Part shown: piece by piece, positions 1 through 9,143 of the stretch | How positions within the stretch are numbered: the stretch's first letter is position 1 | How the letters are laid out: every line of letters begins with the position of its first letter | Assembly (NCBI RefSeq): GCF_030345795.1 | Contig: NZ_JAUALB010000001.1 | Span: 739,001-803,000, forward strand | Length of the DNA stretch: 64,000 nucleotides | Reading direction: 5' to 3' | Source of the DNA: Micromonospora sp. WMMA1363 | GTDB taxonomy: Bacteria > Actinomycetota > Actinomycetes > Mycobacteriales > Micromonosporaceae | Translations under genes and position numbers: made by a program | The notes under the pieces: model-generated | Databases searched by the model: none | What the model was told of the DNA's origin: nothing | The model's input: only the letters and a program-made list of their open reading frames with translations

Positions 1-180
1 GGCGCTCGGGGTGGCCAGGGTTGACCCGGCTGGCCAGGTTGAACGACTCCATCGGTGCACTGTTACGAATGAGACGTTGATTTGTCAGTTGTAAACTCTT
101 CTTGTTGATCTTCCGGGATCTTACAGTGAGATTCGGGCGCCCCGCCAAAAATGTGAACCGGCATCACCTAGGAGGTCGCC

Positions 181-735
181 GTGCCGTCACTGCAGGATGT
201 CGCCGACCAGATCAACGCCAAACTTGACGAGTTGATCGTCAACACGGCCGTGACCGCACAGGTCAGAGACGGGGTAATCAACCTCAACAACTCGGTGTCC
301 AACCTTGATGTGCACATGCAGGCAGGAATGGCGAATATCGCCGGCGGCCTGCTCGCGATCTGGGAACTGGAAAAGGCGTCACTGGCCGAGCTGCGCCATC
401 ACAGCGAGCAGAACGACACCGTTATCTGTCTACTGCAGAACGCCAACGAGCTGCTCTGCGGAATCACCCGCAAACTCACCATGGAGCTCCGGGTCAGCCA
501 GGACACCAACGAGGCTGTGCGACGCATGGAGGGCATCGTGGAACGTGGCATGCCGGCCGCCGCCGGCGACTACGACCGCTTGCGACAGGTCAAGGACACG
601 TTGGCTGAGTGTTGCCCACCGCAGCCCGTCGAACCCGAGCCCTGCCCGGAGCCGTGCCCGGTCCGCCAGCACAAGCCGTACCAGCCCAAGGGGCAGGACT
701 GGAAGCCGGCCGCGCTCCCCAAGCCCGAGGGCTGA
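181..735 (+). CDS. Hypothetical coiled-coil protein with Cys/Pro-rich C-terminus
   Basis: This gene encodes 184 aa and starts at GTG with a good ribosome site (AGGAGG, about 5 nt upstream). No family was recognised. The first ~130 residues are predicted to be mostly helical, with heptad-like spacing of Leu/Ile/Val and no signal peptide or membrane segment. Two Cys flank an Asn/Leu-rich helix (around residues 83-94). The tail from about residue 140 is Cys/Pro/Glu-rich (ECCPP, EPCPEPCP) and ends in a basic, Pro-rich stretch. It is the first gene of a three-gene operon, 19 nt upstream of a predicted metalloprotease gene, so a structural or scaffolding role with that protein is possible but is only inferred. 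Confidence 0.75.
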   Translation: MPSLQDVADQINAKLDELIVNTAVTAQVRDGVINLNNSVSNLDVHMQAGMANIAGGLLAIWELEKASLAELRHHSEQNDTVICLLQNANELLCGITRKLTMELRVSQDTNEAVRRMEGIVERGMPAAAGDYDRLRQVKDTLAECCPPQPVEPEPCPEPCPVRQHKPYQPKGQDWKPAALPKPEG

Positions 736-754
736 CCACGATAGGGAGGACGCG

Positions 755-2203
755 GTGACGGTCTTCATCCAGAATGACGCGATCGGGGCCGGTGCCGGCA
801 CCATCCAGCCCGACCTGGCCGCGGTGCACCTGCTGGTGATCGCGAACCTCGATACCGGCTTCGGGCTGGGCGCGACCACCGGGAACCTCCAGGAGGTCAT
901 CTACACCCGGACCGACCCTGGGATCCCGCCAACCCGACTGGACACGTTGGTAAACACCGACTTCGGAATCAACCCGGCCGGCGTGGACATCATCGTGCTC
1001 GCGGTGGGCGGCAACTTCACCCTCAACGATGGCACTCTGATCACCAACAGGGGCGGCACGGCCCTGTCTCCGGCCGGGTCGGGCATGCCCGGGTCGACGC
1101 TCAACGGCACCACCTCCTGTCTGGTCATCTACGACACCAGCGACAACAACGGCAACGGCTACTGCCTGGCCCGGGAGGGCACCGGTGGAACGCTGGACCT
1201 GCGACTGCCCGTGTCGGTGATGACGTACCACGAGCTGTCACATGCCCTACGCATCGTCACCGACAGCCTGTTGGAGCTGACCGCCACCTGCGATCCAGCC
1301 TCACCAGAGGAAAACACGGCGATCACCGATGAGAACGACATGCGTACACAACTGGCCACCCTGCTCGGTGACCCGGTGGTGCTGCGGGATCCGAACATCC
1401 ACTGCGGGACCAGTTGCGGTGGCGGGGGTGGCGGTTCCTGCTGCATCGTCGCGTCGGTCACCTCGGGCTCCCCACTCTCCGCCGAGGTCGCGGCGCTGCG
1501 GTCGCTGCGTGACGGATTCCTGCGTCGCAGTGAGTCGGGCTTCGCCTTCTTCGAGGCCCTACACCACGCCTACTATGCCTTCAGCCCGCAGGTGGTCACC
1601 AGCATGGCGGCGGACCTGCAGCTACGGGCGGTAACCCTGGACGGTTTCGTCCGGCCGCTGATCCGGATGCTGCAACTGACCCACGACTACGCCGTCGACG
1701 GCGTCGACCCGGTCGAGCTGGGCCGACGCTACCTCGACGGGCTCGGAACCGCCGAGCAGATCCAGGCCACCCAGGCGGTGGGTGAGAGGGTCGAGAAGAT
1801 AGTTCGCGGCGGCGACCCGGCCGAGCTGAGCCCGACCGAGCAACGGGTGGCGTCGCTGCTGGTCGGGCATGCGCTGCCCGACCCGCACATCCGGTGGGCG
1901 CTGATCGAGCCGGTGCGCTCGTACCACCGCCTGTTGCCCGACGCGCTGGCCGGTGAACAGTCACCGCAGTTGGGGCGGCGACTTACCACGATGATCGTCG
2001 ACTGGGCCGGTCGACTGCCGGTAGATCCATGCTGGGGCAGCATGGATCTACCCACCGCCAGGGCCGAGCTGGAGATGTTGACCGGCACCATGCTGCGGGA
2101 CGGCGGCGCGCGGCGTCACTTCCTGCACCGGCTCGCAGCCGAGTACGGCTCGACAACCGCTGTACGCACCGCCGTCACCGAGTGCCTTGAGGGAGCGAGA
2201 TGA
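755..2203 (+). CDS. Predicted zinc metalloprotease (M91-like) with CFI-box-type C-terminal domain
   Basis: This protein of 482 aa starts at GTG 755 behind AGGGAGGA. The same frame stays open upstream, but that part overlaps the preceding gene. Residues 159-163 are H-E-L-S-H, a classic HExxH zinc site, followed about 20 residues later by an Asp/Glu/Asn-rich segment (EENTAITDEND). This pairing resembles M91/NleD-type effector proteases. Residues ~217-230 are a Gly/Cys linker (CGTSCGGGGGGSCC). The following C-IVAS..SGSPLS-EV..LR-LRD stretch and the aromatic FFEAL..YYAFSP segment resemble the Cys-containing CFI-box C-terminal domain. There is no signal peptide. The family call rests on motif recognition, and the substrate is unknown. 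It overlaps the next gene by 4 bp (ATGA), which suggests translational coupling. Confidence 0.7.
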   Translation: MTVFIQNDAIGAGAGTIQPDLAAVHLLVIANLDTGFGLGATTGNLQEVIYTRTDPGIPPTRLDTLVNTDFGINPAGVDIIVLAVGGNFTLNDGTLITNRGGTALSPAGSGMPGSTLNGTTSCLVIYDTSDNNGNGYCLAREGTGGTLDLRLPVSVMTYHELSHALRIVTDSLLELTATCDPASPEENTAITDENDMRTQLATLLGDPVVLRDPNIHCGTSCGGGGGGSCCIVASVTSGSPLSAEVAALRSLRDGFLRRSESGFAFFEALHHAYYAFSPQVVTSMAADLQLRAVTLDGFVRPLIRMLQLTHDYAVDGVDPVELGRRYLDGLGTAEQIQATQAVGERVEKIVRGGDPAELSPTEQRVASLLVGHALPDPHIRWALIEPVRSYHRLLPDALAGEQSPQLGRRLTTMIVDWAGRLPVDPCWGSMDLPTARAELEMLTGTMLRDGGARRHFLHRLAAEYGSTTAVRTAVTECLEGAR

Positions 2204-2703
2204 GCAAGAGAGACGGGCCTGGCCAGGGCGGGCGCCGTGACCGGCCACGCCTGGAGATCGACATCGACTGGGTTAGGCGCCGCGGCGACACGGTCGAACT
2301 CGGCGTGCGGCTCCACAACCGCAACCCAGAGCGCGTCCTGCACTACATCTCGGAGGTACGGGGGATCGTCTTCGACACCGACCGGTTCGTCGTGCGACTG
2401 ACCGACGAGGGTCGCGAGCTGATCCCGGGGGCGGTGGGACGGCTCCCCGCCATCGGCCGGATCGACCCTGGCGCCAGCGCGGTGCTGGCACTGCGGCTGC
2501 CCAGCTCGATCGTGCGGATGCGCACCCCGACGGTCCCGACGGCCGAGGTGGAGCTGGAGGAACACCAGTTGCGGCCGGACGCCGACATCGAGGTAGTGAT
2601 CGGCTGGAGCGACACGCCGTACTACCCCGACCCACGCGGACGGCGGGAGGCGGCGGGCCTGACCCGCGACTGGGAGCAGGATCAGGCCCGCGCCCGCCGG
2701 TGA
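2200..2703 (+). CDS. Hypothetical protein, beta-rich
   Basis: This encodes 167 aa, and its ATG overlaps the stop codon of the upstream metalloprotease gene. The family was not recognised. The basic, Gly/Arg-rich N-terminus (residues 1-17) is followed by alternating hydrophobic strands (LEIDIDWVRRRGDTVELGVR, then VLALRLPSSIV) that suggest a small beta-sandwich, and the C-terminus is charged. There is no signal peptide. The tight coupling suggests that it acts with the protease, for example as a partner, chaperone or inhibitor, but nothing in the sequence decides among these. Confidence 0.7.
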   Translation: MSKRDGPGQGGRRDRPRLEIDIDWVRRRGDTVELGVRLHNRNPERVLHYISEVRGIVFDTDRFVVRLTDEGRELIPGAVGRLPAIGRIDPGASAVLALRLPSSIVRMRTPTVPTAEVELEEHQLRPDADIEVVIGWSDTPYYPDPRGRREAAGLTRDWEQDQARARR

Positions 2704-3044
2704 CCAGCGGCCGGCGAACTGGCTGGCTGCCGGATCTCCATCGGCTTACCCACGGCCTACTCGCTGCTGAAAGGCAATCGCTTGTGGTGGGTACCGGCGT
2801 TCCGGGATCGGCAGCGTGGCCGCTCCTCGCCTCCGAGCAGCCAAGGTGTGCCGCCGCCGTCGGTGGTCTGCCGGCTGGTCGTCACCCAGGCGCTGTCATC
2901 ACCACGTCGACTCTCTGTCTACCTGGACCCCGTTGGCGACCGGATCGCCGAGGCGGGGTCGCCGCCACCAGCCGCGCCCGTCTCCCTGCTGTGTTACCTG
3001 GGCTCCGCTGGAATTGGTAGGCACCACGACGCTCGCCGTAGGCG
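2704..3044. other. Intergenic region before the IS nest
   Basis: These 341 bp lie between the hypothetical operon and the left end of the IS256-type element. Short open frames exist on both strands, but none has a ribosome site or recognisable protein features. No terminator-like hairpin with a T-run was seen. The segment may be the decayed edge of the operon into which the element inserted. Confidence 0.4.
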
Positions 3045-3084
3045 GGAGTGTCAAGTTAACGGCTGATCTTGGTTGTTGAGGTGG

Positions 3085-4365
3085 TCAGTTGTTGGCCGGG
3101 GTGAGCCGGCCTTCGAAGGCGATCTGGAAGGCGTTCAGTGGTGCTTTCCAGCGCATGGTCCAGCGTCGGCGGCCGGCTCCGGTCGGGTCGAGGCTCATCA
3201 AGGCCATGTAGACGCACTTGAGTGCGGCCTGCTCGTTCGGGAAGTGGCCACGAGCTCGCACGGCCCTGCGGATACGGGCGTTGACGGACTCGATCGCGTT
3301 CGTGGAGCAGATGACCTTGCGGATCTCCACGTCGAAGGCGAGGAACGGCACGAACTCCGCCCACGCGTTCTCCCACAGCTTCACGATCGCCGGATACTTA
3401 CGGCCCCACGCCTCGGCGAACTCGAGGAACCGCTCGGTGGCGGCGTCCTCGGTCGCCGCGGTGTAGACCGGCCGCAGCGCTTTGGCGATCTTGTCCCAGT
3501 CCTGCCGGGCGGCGTAGCGGAACGAGTTGCGCAGCAGGTGCACCACACACGTCTGCACGATCGTGCGCGGCCACACCGTCTCCACCGTCTCCGGCAGTCC
3601 CTTGAGCCCGTCACAGACCAGCATCAGCACGTCGGCCACGCCGCGGTTCTTCAACTCGGTGAGCACGTGCAGCCAGTACTTGGCGCCCTCGCCGCCGTCA
3701 CCGGCCCAGATACCGAGGATGTCGCGGTGGCCGTCGACGGTGACCGCCATCGCGAGGTAGATCGGCCGGTTCGCGACCTGACCGTCCCTGATCTTGACGT
3801 TGATGGCGTCGATGAACACGACCGGGTAGACCCGGTCCAGGGGCCGGTTCTGCCACTCGGCCATGCCGTCCATGACCTTGTCGGTGATCGTGGAGATGGT
3901 CTGCTTCGACACCTCAGCGCCGTAGACCTCAGCCAGGTGCGCGGCGATCTCGCCGTGGGTCAGGCCCTTGGCCGACAGCGACAGGACCATGTCGTCGACG
4001 CCGGTCAGACGCCGCTGCCGCTTACGCACGATCTGCGGCTCGAACGTCCCGGCGGCGTCGCGTGGGACCCGCACCTCGACCGGCCCGACGTCGGTGAGCA
4101 CCGTCTTGGTCCGGCTGCCGTTACGGGTGTTCCCGCTACCCCGACCCGCCGGGTCGTGCTTGTCGTAGCCGACGTGGTCGGTGATCTCCCCATCCAACGC
4201 CGACTCGAGGACCCGCTTCGTCAGCTGCTGCAGCAGCCCACCCTCGCCGGTCAGCTTCAACCCGTCACCACGAGCCCGATCGACCAGCATCGCGATCAAC
4301 TGCTCATCCGTGACCGCACCCACCGGCTCCACGGCCGGCTGTCCCACGGTGGTCTCGGTCGTCAT
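3085..4365 (-). CDS. IS256-family (mutator-type) transposase
   Basis: This is a 426-aa DDE transposase, a full length for the family. The start ATG is preceded by AGGGAG. The first catalytic Asp is in the VVFIDAINVKIRDG segment (about residues 178-190). The second is in LMLVCDGLKGLPE, which is followed by the typical C..H motif QTCVVHLLRN. The Glu lies in the STNAIESVNARIRR segment. It catalyses cut-and-paste or copy-out transposition of the surrounding element. The gene itself is undamaged, whereas the right terminal repeat of its element is interrupted. Confidence 0.95.
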   Translation of the reverse strand: MTTETTVGQPAVEPVGAVTDEQLIAMLVDRARGDGLKLTGEGGLLQQLTKRVLESALDGEITDHVGYDKHDPAGRGSGNTRNGSRTKTVLTDVGPVEVRVPRDAAGTFEPQIVRKRQRRLTGVDDMVLSLSAKGLTHGEIAAHLAEVYGAEVSKQTISTITDKVMDGMAEWQNRPLDRVYPVVFIDAINVKIRDGQVANRPIYLAMAVTVDGHRDILGIWAGDGGEGAKYWLHVLTELKNRGVADVLMLVCDGLKGLPETVETVWPRTIVQTCVVHLLRNSFRYAARQDWDKIAKALRPVYTAATEDAATERFLEFAEAWGRKYPAIVKLWENAWAEFVPFLAFDVEIRKVICSTNAIESVNARIRRAVRARGHFPNEQAALKCVYMALMSLDPTGAGRRRWTMRWKAPLNAFQIAFEGRLTPANN

Positions 4366-4397
4366 CTGGCGTCTCTCCCTTGATCGGTCGATCAGCC

Positions 4398-4405
4398 GTT
4401 ATTTG
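4398..4405 (+). repeat. ISL3 target-site duplication, left copy
   Basis: GTTATTTG lies directly before the left ISL3 terminal repeat. The identical octamer is at 7723-7730, directly after the right repeat. Confidence 0.95.
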
Positions 4406-4820
4406 GGCCCTGTCTCACTTTCGGTGGTGACGGAGGGTGGCGGGTGTCGTTGTTCCTATGTGGAGGATGTCAACAGACTTGTACAGACGGTGTTCTCGGG
4501 GCTGTCCCCGCTGGTCATCGAGGACGTGACCGACGAGGGTGAGCGGATCGTGGTGCGGGCCCGGACGCCGCGTGACACTGCGGTCTGCCCGAGGTGCGGG
4601 GCCTCGTCCGGACGGGTGCACGGCTATCACTGGCGGACGGTCGCCGACGTTCCGGTCGACGGGCGCCGGGTGGTGGTCCGTGTGCGGGTGCGGCGTCTGG
4701 TGTGCCCCACGCGCGGCTGCCGCCACACCTTCCGTGAACAGGTTCCCGGGGTGCTGGAGCGATACCAGCGCCGCACAGCCCGTTTGAACAGGCAGGTCAA
4801 AGCCGTCGTCAAGGAGTTAG

Positions 4821-6506
4821 CCTGGGCCCTTCGTTAAGGGCGGTCCACATCGTGGATCATGAAAGGAAAGGTGCCTTCTGACCTGGGAAGATAGGACTTG
4901 CTGAGGGTCTCATCTATCCCGAGGGAAGGCACCTGTCAGGTGAAGAGTACCGGAACACGACCGAAGATCATCGTCAGTAGCGATGGACGTGGCGTGGTCG
5001 GCCACGCGGGTGCCCGTTTGCTGGCCGACATCGCGGACGTAACCGGGTTGACCGGCGGGTTCAGCGAGGCCCTGGCCAGGCTGCGGCAGCGGCAGGGCGG
5101 GCATGACCCGGGTCGGGTCGCCGTGGACCTCGCGGTGATGATCGCCGACGGTGGTGAGGCGATCAGCGATCTGGCGGTGCTGCGGGACCAAGCGGGGCTG
5201 TTCGGCGCGGTCGCCTCGGATCCTACCGCGTGGCGGGTGCTGTCTGGTGTGGATGATGCTGTTCTGGCCAGGCTGCGGATGGCCCGCGCTGCCGCGCGGG
5301 AGTTGGCGTGGGCGCAGTCGGCCGAGACCCGCGACGGGCTGCCGGTGTCGATGGCGGCTGGTGCGCCGGTGTCTGGGCTGGTGCTGGATCTGGACGCCTC
5401 GATCGTGATCTGCCACTCGGAGAAGGAGCAGGCGTCCAAGACGTGGAAGAAGACCTTCGGATATCACCCGTTGTTCTGCTTCCTGGACAACACCCGGGAG
5501 GCGTTGTCCGGGCTGCTGCGCGCCGGGCGGGCGGGGTCGAACACCACCGCCGATCACATCAGCGTTCTCGACGACGCCCTGGCGCAGATCCCCGACGTCC
5601 ACCGGTACGGCACCGACATCCTCGTCCGCTCGGATTCGGCCGGCTGCACGTACGGGTTCCTGCGCCATATCCGGTCGTTGCGTGAGCACGGTATGAACAC
5701 GTTCTTCTCCGTCGGGGTGGCCATCGGGGAGGCGATCCGCGACGCGATCAAGCAGGCTGCGGGGCACCCCGAGCAGTGGGTACCGGCCCTGAACGCCGAC
5801 GGCCAGCCACGCGACGGCGCCCAGGTATGCGAGATCACCGGCCTACTACCGGCCGACCTGCGGGCCAACTACCCCGACGGCACCCGGTTCATCGTGCGCC
5901 GGGAACGCCCGCACCCCGGCGCACAACTGTCGCTGTTCGACACCATCGAAGGCTTCCGCCACCAGGTGATGGCCACCGACACCGGCCCCGGCAACGGATC
6001 CATCCAGCATCTGGAGGCCCGCCACCGCGCTCACGCCCGCGTCGAGGACCGCATCCGCACGGGCAAGGACACCGGGTTCGGCCGCTTCCCATCCCGGGTG
6101 TTCGCCATCAACGCCGCCTGGCTGGAACTCGCCTTGTGCGCCATCGACCTGCTTGCCTGGACCCAACACCTGCTGCTCGACGGCGACCTCGCCACCGCCG
6201 AACCCAAGACACTGCGCTACCGACTGCTGCACGTCGCCGCCCGCATCACCCGCTCGGCCCGCCGCACGAAGCTGCGCATCGCCGAAGGCTGGCCCTGGGC
6301 CGACCAGCTCGTCACCGCGTTCGACCGGCTGGCCGTGCTGCCCCAGCCCGTCACCTGAACCCCAACCCCACGCCCCGACGAGTACCCCCATGGAGGAACC
6401 CGGCCACCGCGTCGGGTCCTCGCCGTGCCCATACCCCGATCGATCACCAAATGAAGATCAACAAATGCAAACAGGGCCTTGATCAACAGTTAGCGAAAGA
6501 CTGAGG
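4821..6506 (+). mobile_element. IS1380-family element with 4-bp target duplication TTAG
   Basis: The element is 1686 bp. Its ends are imperfect inverted repeats (CCTGGGCCCTTCGTTAAG on the left; CCTCAGTCTTTCGCTAAC as the complement of the right; 12 of 18 match). It is flanked by TTAG at 4817-4820 and 6507-6510, and deleting it with one copy restores the ISL3 transposase frame exactly. It is the innermost and youngest insertion of the nest. Confidence 0.9.
4940..6358 (+). CDS. IS1380-family transposase
   Basis: The protein is 472 aa from GTG 4940, with GAGGGAAGG upstream; the frame is open from 4898. Family hallmarks are visible: VLDLDASIVICHSEKEQASK with the first catalytic Asp, GYHPLFCFLDNTREALSGLL, AGSNTTADH, and the VRSDSAGCTYGF segment with the second Asp. 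The C-terminal part holds the helical FAINAAWLELALCAIDLLAW region. Nothing in the coding frame looks damaged, so this copy may be active. Confidence 0.93.
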   Translation: MKSTGTRPKIIVSSDGRGVVGHAGARLLADIADVTGLTGGFSEALARLRQRQGGHDPGRVAVDLAVMIADGGEAISDLAVLRDQAGLFGAVASDPTAWRVLSGVDDAVLARLRMARAAARELAWAQSAETRDGLPVSMAAGAPVSGLVLDLDASIVICHSEKEQASKTWKKTFGYHPLFCFLDNTREALSGLLRAGRAGSNTTADHISVLDDALAQIPDVHRYGTDILVRSDSAGCTYGFLRHIRSLREHGMNTFFSVGVAIGEAIRDAIKQAAGHPEQWVPALNADGQPRDGAQVCEITGLLPADLRANYPDGTRFIVRRERPHPGAQLSLFDTIEGFRHQVMATDTGPGNGSIQHLEARHRAHARVEDRIRTGKDTGFGRFPSRVFAINAAWLELALCAIDLLAWTQHLLLDGDLATAEPKTLRYRLLHVAARITRSARRTKLRIAEGWPWADQLVTAFDRLAVLPQPVT

Positions 6507-7722
6507 TTAGCGGGCCGGGCAGGGTCGCGTCTGCTGGCGATACTCGCCATGGGCCTGTCCCGTCACACGGCCCTACGCGCCCTGCTGTGCATCCCGCTGC
6601 CCAATGAGCGGACGCCTCGGGTGATCGGCGTTGACGATTTCGCTCTACGCCGGCGGCACCGCTACGCCACCGTGGTGATCGACGCCGAGACCCATGAGCG
6701 GATCGACGTGCTACCCGACCGCACCGCCGACACCCTCGAAGCGTGGTTACGCGCACATCCCGGCGTCGAGGTCGTATGCCGCGACGGCTCGGCGACCTAC
6801 GCCGAGGCCATTCGCCGCGCCCTGCCCGACGCGGTGCAGGTCGCAGACCGGTGGCACCTGTGGCACAACCTCTGTGAAGCCGCCCTCAGCGAGGTGAAGG
6901 CGCACAGTACCTGCTGGGCCCCCGTCCTGGACGCACCCATCTACGACGGCCCCCGCGCGCAGACGACCCAGCAACGCTGGCACCAGGTCCATGACCTGCT
7001 CGACCAAGGCGTGGGCCTGCTGGAGTGCGCCCGCCGTCTGCAGTTGACCCTGAACACCGTCAAGCGCTACGCGCGAGCCGACCGGCCCGAGCGGATGCTC
7101 CGCGTCCCCAAATACCGTGCCAGCCTCGTCGACCCCTACCGCGAACACCTACGCAAACGTCGAGCCGAGGACCCCAGCGTCGGCGTCAAGCACCTCTTCG
7201 ACGAGATCAAGACCCTCGGCTTCACCGGCTGCCTCAACCTCCTGCACAAGTACATCAACCAAGGCCGCGCGGACGCCGACCACAGCCACATCTCCCCACG
7301 CCGCCTCGCCCGGATGATCCTCACCAGACCCGACAACCTCAAACCCGAGCGCCGAGATCTACTGGCACGGCTCACCGCAGCCTGCCCAGAGATGACCCAA
7401 CTCGCCGCCGCTGTCGGACGCTTCGCCGAGCTCCTGACGCCTCAACCCGCAAACACCGACCGGCTCTCGCACTGGATCCTGCAGGTTCGCACGGTCGATC
7501 TACCTCATCTGCACGCCTTCACCCGAGGCCTGGAACGCGACCGCGACGCCGTGAACGCCGCGCTCACGCTCCCCTACAGCAACGGCCCCACCGAAGGCGT
7601 CAACACCAAGACCAAACGAATCGCACGTCAAATGCACGGACGAGCAGGCTTCACCCTGCTCCGCCACCGCATCCTCCTCGGATAACAGCACCCACCGTCA
7701 CCACCGAAAGTGAGACAGGGCC

Positions 7723-7730
7723 GTTATTTG
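7723..7730 (+). repeat. ISL3 target-site duplication, right copy
   Basis: GTTATTTG is identical to 4398-4405. Joining 4405 to 7731 restores the IS256 right terminal repeat. Confidence 0.95.
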
Positions 7731-7968
7731 TACAGTCCCCGGATATCCGCGGGTGTACATACTCGTGGCGTGACAATCGGTTACCAACCGTGATGATGAC
7801 CAGTTTGGCGGCCCGTAGAAGTGCTGTTACAGTGGACAAAGTCCATGCTGCCGACATTCGCGGCGGTCAGCTACGACGCCGCAGGGAGAGTCGGGGTTCA
7901 GACGCTCACGAACGCACTTTCGGTCCAGCCCCGCCGATTGGGCGACACGAGGCCGACAAGGACGGCGT

Positions 7969-8985
7969 ATGCTGCATCATTCGGCTAGGCCCACCCCGCC
8001 TCGGCGGCCCACGATGGTGGACGTCGCCCGACGCGCCGGCGTAAGCCTCAAGACCGTCTCCCGAGTGGTCAACAACGAACCAGCGGTGGGCCCGGAACTG
8101 GTCGGTCGGGTGCTCAACGCCATCTCCGAGTTGGGTTTCCGTCGCAACGACATCGCCCGCAACCTCCGGTCTCGACGAGTCAGTGCGACGATCGGCCTGC
8201 TCATCGAGGAGATCGCCAACCCCTTTTACGCGATGATCGCCGGTGTCGCGGCGGAGATCGCGGCGACCCACCAGACGCTGCTGATCACGGCATCCTCGGA
8301 GGAGGATCCGGATCGGGAACACGCACTGTTGTTGGAGATGGCGCAGCGCCGGGTGGACGGCTTGCTCGTGGTTCCCGCCGGCATGGACCATTCCTTCCTC
8401 CGACGGGAGGTGGAAATGGGCATGCCAGTGGTCTTTCTGGACCGGCCGCCCGAACAGTTGCTCGCCGACGTGGTCCTTCTGGACAACCAGGGCGGAAGCC
8501 GCGCCGGAATCCGCTCACTGCTTGCGGCCGGGCACCGACGGATCGGCATACTGCTGGGTTCGTTGAGCGTGTACACGATGCGTGAGCGATTGGCCGGTGC
8601 GCAGGCCGAGTTGGCCGGCGCCGGTGTTCCCTACGACGAAAAGCTGGTGCGGGACGGAATAGAGGGTCCCGAACATGCCAGCCGGGCGGTGGCGGATATG
8701 TTCGAGCTGACCGACCAGCCCACCGCGTTCTTCTGCACCAACAATCGCATCACGCTTGGTGCGCTCCAGGAGCTCCATCGCCGGGGAAGCGATGCGGCGT
8801 TGGTCGGGTTCGACGATTTCGAACTGTCCCACCTCATGCCCCGACCGCTGACCGTCATCGCCTACGACCAACGCGAACTGGCGCGGGTCGCGACGGAGCG
8901 GTTGTTCCAACGCATCGACGGAGACCGATCATGGCCCTCGACCACGGTCCTGCCGACACATCTGGTCCAGCGCGGCCTGTGTTGA
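7969..8985 (+). CDS. LacI-family transcriptional regulator of the mannose/mannan module
   Basis: The protein is 338 aa with an AAGGA ribosome site before ATG. The N-terminal helix-turn-helix (around residues 16-40: MVDVARRAGVSLKTVSRVVN) and hinge helix (around residues 60-70) are canonical. Residues 75-338 form a periplasmic-binding-type sugar sensor (IGLLIEEIANPFYAMI, GFDDFELSHLMPRPLTVI). It lies just beyond the IS nest and converges on the carbohydrate-import operon, which makes it the likely repressor. LacI-type palindromes between the binding-protein gene and the GH92 gene are plausible targets. The effector is not determined; mannose or a manno-oligosaccharide is inferred from context. 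Confidence 0.9.
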   Translation: MLHHSARPTPPRRPTMVDVARRAGVSLKTVSRVVNNEPAVGPELVGRVLNAISELGFRRNDIARNLRSRRVSATIGLLIEEIANPFYAMIAGVAAEIAATHQTLLITASSEEDPDREHALLLEMAQRRVDGLLVVPAGMDHSFLRREVEMGMPVVFLDRPPEQLLADVVLLDNQGGSRAGIRSLLAAGHRRIGILLGSLSVYTMRERLAGAQAELAGAGVPYDEKLVRDGIEGPEHASRAVADMFELTDQPTAFFCTNNRITLGALQELHRRGSDAALVGFDDFELSHLMPRPLTVIAYDQRELARVATERLFQRIDGDRSWPSTTVLPTHLVQRGLC

Positions 8986-9093
8986 CGAGCAGTCGTGAAT
9001 CGATCCGGAAGCGCGACCGGCTTGGTCTGTCGGCAACAGCGGCGGGAACCCCGGGGCACCGCCCTGACCGGTGGGCTCTCGGTTCGCGGGAAC

Positions 9094-9143
9094 TCACTGA
9101 TCCGGGCCGGGTGCCCCCGTGGCCAGCCGGTCCGGATCAGTGA
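9094..9143. terminator. Convergent bidirectional hairpin between lacI-type gene and pfkB
   Basis: TCACTGATCCGG (9094-9105) pairs with CCGGATCAGTGA (9132-9143), 12 bp perfect. It lies between two converging genes and overlaps the stop codon of the kinase gene. There is no T-run, as is common for actinobacterial hairpins. Terminator function is inferred. Confidence 0.6.

Larger units (their letters stand above)
4460..7685 (+). pseudogene. ISL3-family transposase, split by IS1380 insertion
   Basis: The 5' part is 4460-4820 (GTG start) and the 3' part is 6511-7685. Removing 4821-6510 (the IS1380-type element plus one 4-bp duplication) restores one frame of 511 codons, with the junction reading K-E-L-A-G-R-A-G. 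The N-terminal part has a zinc-finger motif (CPRCG followed by CPTRGC), as ISL3 proteins do. The 3' part carries DDE-type segments (GVDDFALRRRHRYATVVID, VCRDGSATYAEA, NGPTEGVNTKTKRI). In its present state the protein is truncated after about 125 residues. A 378-aa C-terminal piece could be translated from ATG 6549 but lacks the DNA-binding half. Confidence 0.9.
4406..7722 (+). mobile_element. ISL3-family element with 8-bp target duplication, interrupted by IS1380
   Basis: The ends are inverted repeats: GGCCCTGTCTCACTTTCGGT and onward, 26 bp identical (4406-4431 against 7697-7722), with further near-identity inside. The element is flanked by a perfect 8-bp duplication GTTATTTG (4398-4405 and 7723-7730), the size typical of ISL3. 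It sits inside the right terminal repeat of the IS256-type element. Without the nested IS1380 element and one duplication copy it is about 1627 bp. Confidence 0.95.
3045..7738 (-). mobile_element. IS256-family element, right end split by a nested ISL3 element
   Basis: The left terminal repeat reads GGAGTGTCAAGTTAACGGCT (from 3045, continuing GATC). The inverted right repeat is found in two pieces. GATCAGCCGTTATTTG ends at 4405, and the remaining TACAGTCC lies at 7731-7738, beyond the ISL3 insertion. The invariant core is TAACGGCTGATC. The transposase gene is intact but the right end is disrupted, so this copy should no longer transpose as a unit. I saw no clear target duplication for the outer element (flanks CGTAGGCG and CCGGATAT). 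Confidence 0.85.

Noticed and set aside
13..44. Two near-copies of TGGCCAGGTTGA at the window start
   Set aside because: It is a short direct repeat with one mismatch and no context beyond the window edge; too weak to interpret.
2700..3020. 106-codon frame overlapping the end of the first operon
   Set aside because: It has no ribosome site and its protein is without hydrophobic core or family features; probably a chance frame.
3073..4383. Long plus-strand open frame of 436 codons
   Set aside because: It lies fully opposite the intact IS256 transposase. Composition is that of an antisense frame (His/Arg/Asp/Val-rich), and no ribosome site is present.
3037..7746. Target-site duplication of the outer IS256-type element
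   Set aside because: The flanks CGTAGGCG and CCGGATAT do not match. Either the exact ends are slightly different or the duplication has decayed.
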